From assembly GCA_041487355.1 (NCBI GenBank), contig JBGPND010000114.1:1-15893 (forward strand): a DNA stretch of 15,893 nt. Direction: 5' to 3'. Position 1 is the stretch's first letter. The number at the start of each line of letters is the position of its first letter. Shown here piece by piece: positions 7,887 through 14,356 of this stretch. The position numbers were made by a program, and so were the translations under genes. Source of the DNA: JAMXLO01 sp041487355 (GTDB lineage Bacteria > Pseudomonadota > Alphaproteobacteria > Acetobacterales > Acetobacteraceae). The notes under the pieces were generated by a model. It saw only the letters and a list, made by a program, of their open reading frames with translations, did not search any database and was not told the origin of the DNA.

Positions 7887-9161
7887 ATGTCTAAAGCACT
7901 GGACGGCGTTCGCATTCTTGACTTCACCCACGTGCAGTCGGGGCCGACCTGCACGCAGCTTCTCGCCTGGCTCGGCGCCGATGTGATCAAGGTGGAGCGG
8001 CCGGGCGTCGGCGACATCACGCGCGGACAGCTTCGCGACATCCCCGATGTCGACAGCCTGTATTTCACGATGCTAAATCACAACAAGCGCTCGATCACCA
8101 TCGACGGCCGCAACCCGAAGGGCAAGGAAGTGCTCGAGGCGCTGGTGAAGATCTGCGACGTGATGGTGGAGAATTTCGCTCCCGGCGCGCTGGATCGCAT
8201 GGGCTTCACCTGGGACCACGTCCAGGAACTCAACCCGCGCATGATTCTCGCGTCGGTGAAGGGCTTTGGCCCCGGCCCGTACGAGGACTGCAAGGTCTAC
8301 GAGAACGTCGCGCAATGCGCCGGCGGCTCTGCTTCCACCACCGGCTTCGACGACGGCCCACCGCTGGTCACTGGCGCGCAGATCGGCGATTCCGGCACCG
8401 GACTGCATCTCGCGCTCGGGATCGTCTCGGCGCTGTATCAGCGCATCACGACGGGTCGCGGACAGAAGGTGCTGGTCGCGATGCAGGACGGCGTGCTGAA
8501 CCTCTGTCGCGTGAAGCTGCGCGACCAGCAGCGGCTCGCGCACGGGCCGCTGACTGAATTTCCGCAGTATCCCAATGGGCATTTCGGCGATGCGGTGCCG
8601 CGCGCGGGCAATGCCTCGGGCGGCGGACAGCCTGGCTGGATCCTGAAATGCAAGGGCTGGGAGACCGATCCCAACGCCTATATCTATTTCATTGCCCAGG
8701 CGCCGGTGTGGGAAGCGATCTGTGACGTCATCGGCAAGCCGGAATGGAAGACCGATCCGGACTACGCCAAACCACCCGCGCGCCTGCCGCGGCTGAAGCA
8801 GATCTTCGACACGATCGAGCTGTGGACCATGACCAAGACGAAGTTCGAGGCGATGGACATATTGAATCGGCACGACATCCCGTGCGGGCCGATCCTGTCG
8901 ATGAAGGAGATCGCCGAAGAGCAGTCACTGCGTGCGACCGGCACGGTGGTCGAGGTGGATCACCCGACGCGCGGCAAGTACCTGAGCGTCGGCAACCCCA
9001 TCAAGCTGTCCGACAGCATCTCCGACGTGACGCGCTCGCCATTACTCGGCGAGCACACCGACGAGATTCTGCGCGATGTGCTGCGCCTCGACGAAGCGCG
9101 GGTCGCGGAGATCAAGGCGTCCGGCGCGCTCGGTGGCGTCACGCGGGCAGCGGCGGAATAA
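7887..9161 (+). CDS. frc: Formyl-CoA:oxalate CoA-transferase-like class III CoA-transferase
   Basis: This 424-residue CaiB/Frc family enzyme transfers CoA between carboxylic acids. Starting at ATG 7887 (GGGAG 6 bp upstream), it resembles E. coli YfdW along its length. It begins LDGVRILDFTHVQSGP, has NKRSI near 66-70 and GALDRMGFTW at 100-109, and carries catalytic Asp168 in IGDSG. PQYPNG at 226-231 and KCKGWETDPNAYIYF at 254-268 are near-identical to the E. coli enzyme. Gln17 and Tyr139 are kept. Position 48 is Gln, as in YfdW, not the Trp of Oxalobacter. The glycine loop reads GNASGGGQPG, so its first Gly is Ser244. The established reaction is formyl-CoA + oxalate giving oxalyl-CoA + formate. 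With a non-Oxc lyase as neighbour, another acid acceptor is possible. The gene ends just before a convergent cupin gene. Confidence 0.9.
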   Translation: MSKALDGVRILDFTHVQSGPTCTQLLAWLGADVIKVERPGVGDITRGQLRDIPDVDSLYFTMLNHNKRSITIDGRNPKGKEVLEALVKICDVMVENFAPGALDRMGFTWDHVQELNPRMILASVKGFGPGPYEDCKVYENVAQCAGGSASTTGFDDGPPLVTGAQIGDSGTGLHLALGIVSALYQRITTGRGQKVLVAMQDGVLNLCRVKLRDQQRLAHGPLTEFPQYPNGHFGDAVPRAGNASGGGQPGWILKCKGWETDPNAYIYFIAQAPVWEAICDVIGKPEWKTDPDYAKPPARLPRLKQIFDTIELWTMTKTKFEAMDILNRHDIPCGPILSMKEIAEEQSLRATGTVVEVDHPTRGKYLSVGNPIKLSDSISDVTRSPLLGEHTDEILRDVLRLDEARVAEIKASGALGGVTRAAAE

Positions 9162-9167
9162 CATCTT

Positions 9168-9219
9168 TCGTCACCGCCGCTTCTTCTGTCGTCACCGCCG
9201 CTTGCGCGGGGGTGACGAC
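9168..9219. repeat. Direct repeat plus inverted repeat between convergent genes
   Basis: TCGTCACCGCCGCTT occurs at 9168-9182 and again at 9189-9203. The second copy is the left arm of a hairpin pairing 9188-9201 with 9206-9219 (14 bp, one mismatch, TTGC loop). It lies between the end of the CoA-transferase and the end of the convergent cupin gene and may serve as a bidirectional transcription block, although no T-tract follows. Related GTCAT/GTCACC..GCGCGGGGGTGAC hairpins are common dispersed elements. Confidence 0.7.
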
Positions 9220-9228
9220 AATTGATGA

Positions 9229-9636
9229 TCAGGCAACCGGAGTGGTGTAGTCCGCGTCGCCGACGTGTTCGAACCAGGATGTGCCGGCGCCGGTATCGCT
9301 GCTCTCCGACATCGCCAGATGCGCGAACAGCCGATCCGGCGCGGCGCCGTGCCAGTGCAGCATGCCGGGCGGGATGACCACCGTGTCGCCGGGATTCAGC
9401 GCCTGCGGCTGCTCGCCCTTGAAGCAGATGCGCCCGACGCCTGACAGGCAATAGAGCGTCTGCCCGACCGGATGCGTGTGCCAGGCAGTGCGTGCGCCCG
9501 GGGTGAACGATACCACCGAGGCGCGCATGCGCGACGGTGCCGTGCCGACAACAATCTCGTCCTGGTAGACGGTGCCTGTGAAGTTGGTCGCTGGCGCCTG
9601 CTTGGTTGGGCGCGCGGAAGCGCGGACGACGGCCAT
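9229..9636 (-). CDS. Single-domain cupin, hydroxynitrile-lyase-like
   Basis: This 135-residue protein is one cupin barrel. Motif 1 is GARTAWHTHPVGQTL, with metal ligands His53, His55 and Gln59. Motif 2 is NPGDTVVIPPGMLHWHGA, with His94 and His96. Ligand spacing and numbering match, from memory, the manganese cupin hydroxynitrile lyase of Granulicella tundricola (His53/His55/Gln59/His94), and the C-terminal (W)(F/M)EHV is shared. Those enzymes cleave or form cyanohydrins, but many relatives are uncharacterised and may act as other metal-dependent enzymes. ATG 9636 has AAGGAGAT upstream. It is convergent with the CoA-transferase and is probably transcribed on its own. A link to aldehyde products of the neighbouring lyase is speculative. 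Confidence 0.88.
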   Translation of the reverse strand: MAVVRASARPTKQAPATNFTGTVYQDEIVVGTAPSRMRASVVSFTPGARTAWHTHPVGQTLYCLSGVGRICFKGEQPQALNPGDTVVIPPGMLHWHGAAPDRLFAHLAMSESSDTGAGTSWFEHVGDADYTTPVA

Positions 9637-9841
9637 GGCCTGATCTCCTTCCCGTTGAGTCCCGGCCGATGATAGCAGGCCCGGCCAGCTCCTGCACTGT
9701 CCGCACCTTCACGGCAGCGGGCTGCAACAATGCATCGTCGATCTCCTCGATCGAGCGGACCTTGGTCTCAAAGGCGAGGAACAGGAACACGAGCCCCGAC
9801 ATCACGCCCATGCGGCAAGATAGATCAGCGCCGCCGGCTAC

Positions 9842-10024
9842 ATGGACCTACCGTTCCTCGAGCAGCGGCGCCCGGAGCGCAGGATCGTTGCCGCACGTGT
9901 GCCGGACGTGCGCGAGATCACCGATCTGCTCGGCGCGCGCGTCTATGACTGCACGCTGGCGGCGGCCGCGCTGGGTGTCACCACCGGAATGACCGGAGAA
10001 CAGGCGCTGGAGCTGATGTTCTAA
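9842..10024 (+). pseudogene. Possible C-terminal remnant of a DsrE-like protein
   Basis: A 60-residue frame starts with ATG 9842 and ends with TAA 10022-10024. From residue 20 it reads VPDVREITDLLGARVYDC, then ALGVTTGMTGEQALEL. The pattern (helix, LLGARVY-C, ALG, acidic helix) recalls the C-terminal half of DsrE/DsrF-like or peroxiredoxin-associated small proteins. The N-terminal strand and a ribosome site are missing. I read it as a truncated remnant, with a chance frame as the main alternative. Confidence 0.25.
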
Positions 10025-10054
10025 TGCCGTCGAGTGGAGGCGATGACTCATCGC

Positions 10055-10135
10055 TGTCATGCCCGCGAATGCGGGCATCCAGTGAGACCGGCATTTTTGT
10101 TGCGGCCCTGGGTTCCCGCTTGCGCGGGAATGACG
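10055..10135. repeat. Palindromic intergenic element (GCCCGCGAA/GCGGGC type)
   Basis: The left end CTGTCATGCCCGCGAATGCGGGCATCCAG (with its own CCCGC/GCGGG hairpin) is matched in imperfect inverted form by the right end CTGGGTTCCCGC..GCGGGAATGACG. About 25 bases separate the two ends. This TCATgCCCGCGAAnGCGGGcATCCAG doublet is a widespread dispersed repeat in alpha- and betaproteobacteria. It separates the two gene remnants on either side. Confidence 0.85.
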
Positions 10136-10175
10136 ATTGCAGGTCAAGTCTCGCGCTCGCCGGTATAAGAAACCC

Positions 10176-10418
10176 TCAGCCGGCAAGCCGTCGCAGCGTC
10201 TCCGCCGTTTGCTGGTCCGCCGGAAAGAATGCCTCCACGGCAAGCTCCGAGAGGGTGATGTCGACCGGCGTGCCGAAGACCGTCGTCGTGCTGAAGAAGG
10301 CCAGCACGCCGGCTTGCGTGATGCGGCGGAACGGCACGGCGGTGGTGAGTGGCACCGATTTCGGCGTCGTCACGGCCGACAGCCGACTGGCTGCCATCAC
10401 CGGATTCTTCGACCACAT
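10176..10418 (-). pseudogene. C-terminal remnant of an XRE/MmyB-like transcriptional regulator
   Basis: The last 80 codons before the TGA at 10176-10178 read as a coherent protein end, with FFSTTTVFGTPVDITLSEL, then VEAFFPADQQTAETLRRLAG. This resembles the C-terminus of the MmyB-like ligand domain found behind XRE helix-turn-helix domains (pattern F-T--FGTP-D-TL-EL--E-FFPAD). No DNA-binding domain or plausible full-length start precedes it; further upstream the frame runs antisense into the start of the solute-binding protein gene. The most likely reading is a truncated gene whose 5' part was lost. Domain recognition is from memory of the pattern and moderate in confidence. Confidence 0.45.
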
Positions 10419-10543
10419 GCGTCCAACCTGAGCGGCTGCCGCGGAAGGCTCTCGCCTGGAGGCCGGTTTTGGCCAATAGTGCCGGGCTGTCGGTAGCAAT
10501 AATGGCCGTAACCCGCGAAGCGGCCGATCAGGGAGTAGACGCC

Positions 10544-11932
10544 ATGACCAGACCGCGCCGTATGACTCGTCGCAACGCGTTGCAGTTGGGGGCCGCGGCA
10601 GCCGCGGTGCCAGTGCTGTCAGCCGCCCGCCCACGCCGCGCCAAGGCGGCACAGACCATTGTCGTCTGGTGGACCCAGGGGTTCTACCGGGCGGAAGACC
10701 AGGCCGTGAAAGACTCCATGGCTGAGTGGGAAAAGCAGACCGGCAACAAGGTCGATTTGACGATTATCAACGGGCCGGACCTGGTTACCAAGATCATCGC
10801 CGCGATGAGCGTCGGCGATGTGCCGGACCTCGTGCACAGCGTGACAGGCAATCTGTTCCTGGTGCCGCAGGCGGTGTGGAACGACCAGCTCCTCGATGTC
10901 ACCGACGTCGTCGAGTCCCAGAAGTCGGAGTTCTCGAAGACCGCGCTGGACAGCTCGCGCTACTACAACAACGCGAAGAAGCAGCGCAGCTACTACACCG
11001 TCCCCATCAAGTGCGCGACGATGATGGAAGAGGTCTGGCGCCCGCTGATCGAGGAAGCCGGCTATCACGACGCCGACATCCCGAAGACCCAGGACGCCTA
11101 TTTCGACTTCTTCCAGTCCGTGCAGGACAAGCTGCGCAGCAAGGGCAAGCGGATCTTCGGCCTCGGCTATTCGATGGCGACCAAGGAGGCTGATAGCGGC
11201 AACCTGTTCGCCTCCTTCCTGAACGCCTACGGCGGCGCCGGCATCGTCACGCCGGACGGCAAGCTGCACGTGGACGACCCGAAGGTGCGCAAGGCCGCGA
11301 TCAGCGCGGTTGAGCGGCTGACCACGCCGCTCAAGAAGGGCTTTGTCCCGCCCGGCTCGATCAACTGGGGCGACGTGGACAACAACAATGCCTTCTACGC
11401 CAAGCAGATCGTGATGACGCCAAACGTGACGATTTCCATCGCGGTCGCGCAGAAGGAGAAGCCTGACCAGTACATGAAGGAGATCATCACCCAGGCGGTG
11501 CCGCTCGGCAACGACGGCAAGCCAGTGGTGAGCATGCTTGGTGTGTCGCCCTGCTTCATCCCGAAGGGCGCCAAGAACGTCGACGGCGCCAAGACGTTGC
11601 TGAAGGCATTCATCCAGCCTTCCAACATGAATAGCTACCTGAAGGAGGCGCGCGGCCGCTGGACACCGGTGATGCCGTCGCTGGCCAAGACCGATCCGTT
11701 CTGGCTGGACCCGAGCGACCCCCACATAGGCGTCGGCACGCGCGCTTGTCTGGACAACCCGACGATGCCGTGGTGGCAGACCTACAACCCGGCCTATGCG
11801 CAGGTCGCGTCTGAGCAGCTCTGGCCCCAGGCGGAGGCAGACGTCTCGCAGCATGGCATGACACCCGAACAGGCCGTCGAAAAGGCGATCGGCCGCATCA
11901 AGGCGATCTTCAGCAAGTTCGAGATCGCTTGA
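10544..11932 (+). CDS. Tat-exported extracellular solute-binding protein, family 1
   Basis: This 462-residue periplasmic binding protein begins at ATG 10544, with GGGAG 8 bp upstream. The leader has a twin-arginine motif (MTRRNALQL, Arg9-Arg10) and an alanine-rich hydrophobic stretch, with a likely cut near AKA-AQ at 35-36. The mature part starts TIVVWWTQGFY, has FEKQT-like WEKQTGNKVDL, then MSVGDVPDLVHS, all typical of SBP_bac_1 (sugar or oligosaccharide-type) proteins of this length. It is not a LivJ/LivK (Peripla_BP_6) protein, so it should not serve the livGFHM importer on the left. No permease or ATPase of its own class is adjacent; the next gene is an unrelated metallo-hydrolase-fold protein. 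It is either an orphan receptor or works with a transporter encoded elsewhere. Confidence 0.88.
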   Translation: MTRPRRMTRRNALQLGAAAAAVPVLSAARPRRAKAAQTIVVWWTQGFYRAEDQAVKDSMAEWEKQTGNKVDLTIINGPDLVTKIIAAMSVGDVPDLVHSVTGNLFLVPQAVWNDQLLDVTDVVESQKSEFSKTALDSSRYYNNAKKQRSYYTVPIKCATMMEEVWRPLIEEAGYHDADIPKTQDAYFDFFQSVQDKLRSKGKRIFGLGYSMATKEADSGNLFASFLNAYGGAGIVTPDGKLHVDDPKVRKAAISAVERLTTPLKKGFVPPGSINWGDVDNNNAFYAKQIVMTPNVTISIAVAQKEKPDQYMKEIITQAVPLGNDGKPVVSMLGVSPCFIPKGAKNVDGAKTLLKAFIQPSNMNSYLKEARGRWTPVMPSLAKTDPFWLDPSDPHIGVGTRACLDNPTMPWWQTYNPAYAQVASEQLWPQAEADVSQHGMTPEQAVEKAIGRIKAIFSKFEIA

Positions 11933-11942
11933 GGTCATTTGG

Positions 11943-11970
11943 GCGGGGTCCAAGGTCGGGCCCCGCTCTT
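11943..11970 (+). terminator. Possible weak intrinsic terminator after the solute-binding protein
   Basis: GCGGGG at 11943-11948 can pair with CCCCGC at 11961-11966 around a 12-base loop and is followed by TCTT. It starts 10 bp after the stop codon. The stem is short and the T-run poor, so it is a weak candidate. Confidence 0.35.
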
Positions 11971-12023
11971 CACCGCCAGCGCGATGGCCCGCAGTGGTCG
12001 GTGATCAGAAGGTTGGTCGGGAC

Positions 12024-12800
12024 ATGGCGATACCGCGAGCCTGCATCCTGTGCCTGCTTGCCTTGCTCTCCCCGCGGCTCGCCGATGCCGGCTGCACACC
12101 GATCGCGCTCGGCGCTCCCCACGTGATGCTGGCGGATGCGGCGCCGGACACGCTCACCATCACCTTCCTGGGCCACGCGAGCTTCCTGCTCGAGACGCCG
12201 GGCGGGGCGCGGGCGGTCACCGACTACAACGGCTACAACGTGCCGGCCGATCCGCCCGATATTGCGACGATGAATCATGCGCACTCGACGCACTACACGG
12301 ACCATCCGGACCCGCGCATTCGCTACGTCCTGCGGGGCTGGCGCGATGACGGCAAGCCGGCGCAGATCGACCTGACGTGGCGCGACCTGCACGTGGCCAA
12401 CCTGCCGACGAACATCCGCGACTGGCAAGGTGGCACGGAGGTGTATGGCAACTCGATCTTCCTGTTCGAGAGCGCCGGGCTGTGCATTGCGCACCTGTCG
12501 CATCTGCATCACCTGCTGACCGAGCAGGACCTCGTGCTGCTTGGGCACATCGACGTGGTGATGGCGCCGGTGGATGGCGTCTACACGATGAGCCAGCAGG
12601 ACGTGGCGACAGTGCTCGATCAGATCCATCCTCGGCTTGTCCTGCCGATGCACTATTTCATGCGCGATGTGGTGGAGCGGTTCCTGGACCTGGTGCGCGA
12701 CCGCTACGTGGTGCGGATCAGCGACTCGCCCACGCTGCGGTTATCGCGCGCGACCCTGCCGGAGCGGCCGACGATCGTCGTGCTGCCAGGCGGCTATTGA
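12024..12800 (+). CDS. Exported metallo-beta-lactamase-fold protein with atypical ligand motifs
   Basis: This 258-residue protein has an N-terminal Sec-type signal (hydrophobic CILCLLALL, cut near ADA-G around 20-23; the DAGC is a poor lipobox). The fold is that of the UlaG-like/lactamase_B_3 branch, with LGHASFLLETPGG at 49-61, then HAHSTH at 85-90 where HxHxDH is expected. AHLSHLHH follows at 156-163 where relatives have HLGDLGH, and LPMHYF is at 207-212. Both aspartate positions expected to bind metal are replaced (Thr and His), so either a His-rich variant site or a non-canonical activity is implied. Start ATG 12024 is preferred over an ATG 30 bp upstream because it gives a clean signal peptide. 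Its stop overlaps the end of the convergent sulfotransferase gene. Substrate unknown. Confidence 0.85.
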   Translation: MAIPRACILCLLALLSPRLADAGCTPIALGAPHVMLADAAPDTLTITFLGHASFLLETPGGARAVTDYNGYNVPADPPDIATMNHAHSTHYTDHPDPRIRYVLRGWRDDGKPAQIDLTWRDLHVANLPTNIRDWQGGTEVYGNSIFLFESAGLCIAHLSHLHHLLTEQDLVLLGHIDVVMAPVDGVYTMSQQDVATVLDQIHPRLVLPMHYFMRDVVERFLDLVRDRYVVRISDSPTLRLSRATLPERPTIVVLPGGY

Positions 12801-14212
12801 CGAGCATCTGGAGGTTGGATGGAAAACCGCTCCGTTTCCGGCTGGCATGCCATCCGCGCATCGAGGCTGGCTAGCTGCTGAATATATTGCGGCTCATCCG
12901 GTCGAAGCCCCAGCGCCGTCAGGATCGCACATCTCGCCCCGGCGACCTCGCCCACCGCCAGCAGCGCACAGCTTCGACCGTAGTGCGTGTCCGGATCCTC
13001 CGGTGCCAGGTCCGCCGCGGCACTCATCTCATGCAGGGCACGCTCCTCCTGGTTTGTGCCGAGACAGAGAAAGCCGAGATGAAGATGCGCAGGAGCGAGG
13101 TCCGGATCGAGCAAAAGCGCACGCTCCGCCGCAGCTATGGCGTCTGGAATGCAGTTGAGGCGCATCAGGGAAAACGAGAGGGCGTGATGCAAGGTCGCCT
13201 GCCCGGGGTTGCTGCGGATCGCCTGCTCCAGCGTCGCCATGGCGCCGGCATCATCGCCCGCAGTGGATTGCAGGAGTGCCTTTTCATGCAGCGCCTCTGG
13301 AAAGTCCGGCGAGAGCGCCAGGGCGGTGGTCACTGCTTCGAATGCCTCTGCAATCTGTCCCAGTCGTCGCAGGGACATGGCACGCGCATAGAGATGCCAT
13401 GGGTTGACGGGTTCGAGTTCGTGCGCGCGGCGATAAGCTTCAGCGGCTGCGGCAAGATTGCCGCGAACACAGGCGGCATCGGCTATCCGTGCAAAGTCGA
13501 GTGCGCTGGCAGGATGCCCGAACGACTGATCTAAAGTGGCATCCGATGATGCGACCAGATGTTGGGAAAGCGTGCGTAGCGCCGCCTCGTCCCGGCTATC
13601 CGGCTCGGGCAGTGTTGGTTCGCTGAATTGGAACTCGCTGATCTCCCGGACAAAGATCCGTCGTACCAGGGCCACGGTCTCCGGCGTATAGATCGTCCCA
13701 TGCGAGCGTCCATCGGTCCGATTCAGCCAATCCAGACTACAGGTAAAGCCGATCTGGTCGCAGAATTGCGCGATCCCCTCGGCTAGGGCATCAAAGCGAA
13801 TGATTTCTACGGCCTGACGCTCGCCCCTGTAGTAGAGCCATCGATCCTGTGTTCCCAGGTTCTGTTTTGCGTACCGGCGCACGAAAGCCTGGAATCCGTT
13901 GTCACGTACATCGACATAGGCGTTCACGTCGATCATCGGCTCGCGGAGTTGATGCCAATAGCCCGACTCAATGCGGTCCCAGGTGTTGCGGACCACCATG
14001 ACCTTGCGGAACGACCGGATATCGTCGTCGCCGATGAGGGACAGGCACTCGTCCAGCGTTGCGTGGGCGCGGTATTCCGGGACGGGTACGTCGCTTAAGG
14101 GAGCAAGGGCGCTGCTGATCGAGGTGCCGCCGCATTTGGGCACATGCAGGAAAATCAAACGGTGGCTCCGGGATATGACCAGCATTGCCAGAGAACTCAG
14201 CTCACTTGCCAT
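12794..14212 (-). CDS. Sulfotransferase-like protein fused to TPR repeats
   Basis: This 472-residue protein has two parts. The N-terminal 200 or so residues resemble PAPS-dependent carbohydrate sulfotransferases (Sulfotransfer_2): the 5'-phosphosulfate loop is IFLHVPKCGGTSI at 20-32, and the 3'-phosphate site is VMVVRNTWDRIESGYW at 71-86. Residues about 235-455 hold roughly six tetratricopeptide units, for example AAAEAYRRAHELEPVNPW and AIAAAERALLLDPDLAPAH. Such enzymes sulfate surface glycans; the TPR part would bind protein partners. Start Met1 (14212) and Met10 (14185) are both possible, since neither has a clear ribosome site. No secretion signal is seen, so it acts in the cytoplasm. It lies upstream-to-downstream with the dioxygenase gene on the same strand and may be its operon partner across a 144-bp gap. 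Confidence 0.88.
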   Translation of the reverse strand: MASELSSLAMLVISRSHRLIFLHVPKCGGTSISSALAPLSDVPVPEYRAHATLDECLSLIGDDDIRSFRKVMVVRNTWDRIESGYWHQLREPMIDVNAYVDVRDNGFQAFVRRYAKQNLGTQDRWLYYRGERQAVEIIRFDALAEGIAQFCDQIGFTCSLDWLNRTDGRSHGTIYTPETVALVRRIFVREISEFQFSEPTLPEPDSRDEAALRTLSQHLVASSDATLDQSFGHPASALDFARIADAACVRGNLAAAAEAYRRAHELEPVNPWHLYARAMSLRRLGQIAEAFEAVTTALALSPDFPEALHEKALLQSTAGDDAGAMATLEQAIRSNPGQATLHHALSFSLMRLNCIPDAIAAAERALLLDPDLAPAHLHLGFLCLGTNQEERALHEMSAAADLAPEDPDTHYGRSCALLAVGEVAGARCAILTALGLRPDEPQYIQQLASLDARMACQPETERFSIQPPDARQ

Positions 14213-14356
14213 CGGCGACTGCGCTGCGGTGTATCGGCGGAAGATGCCGTACGACTCATTAGTACTTTGTTTGGAAATCGCAGTGCGAGGCGGCCATCGA
14301 GTGCAGGAACTCGCGGACGGAATTGATCAGCGCGGCAGGCGCGGTTGGTCCCCGTG

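Larger units (their letters stand above)
9637..10175. other. Mostly non-coding stretch with decayed gene pieces
   Basis: No intact gene was found between the cupin start and the remnant ending at 10176. On the minus strand, 9811 down to about 9665 encodes a short segment with KVRSIEEIDDAL. It faintly resembles the effector-facing part of ABC_sub_bind-type binding proteins and then runs into the cupin leader out of frame. On the plus strand a 60-codon frame is present at 9842-10024, followed by a palindromic element. The stretch looks like degraded sequence between functional units. Confidence 0.5.

Noticed and set aside
5865..7931. A 688-codon minus-strand frame opposite the ThDP lyase
   Set aside because: It is antisense shadow: Arg/His-rich, without any recognisable domain, while the plus strand carries a complete ThDP enzyme with all motifs.
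10544..11932. Treating this binding protein as the receptor for the livGFHM importer
   Set aside because: It belongs to SBP family 1 rather than the Peripla_BP_6 class used by HAAT transporters, and it lies over 5 kb away on the other strand.
14213..14356. A small gene in the 144-bp gap between the sulfotransferase and the dioxygenase
   Set aside because: No frame with a ribosome site and protein-like composition was found; frames crossing it are shadows of the flanking genes.
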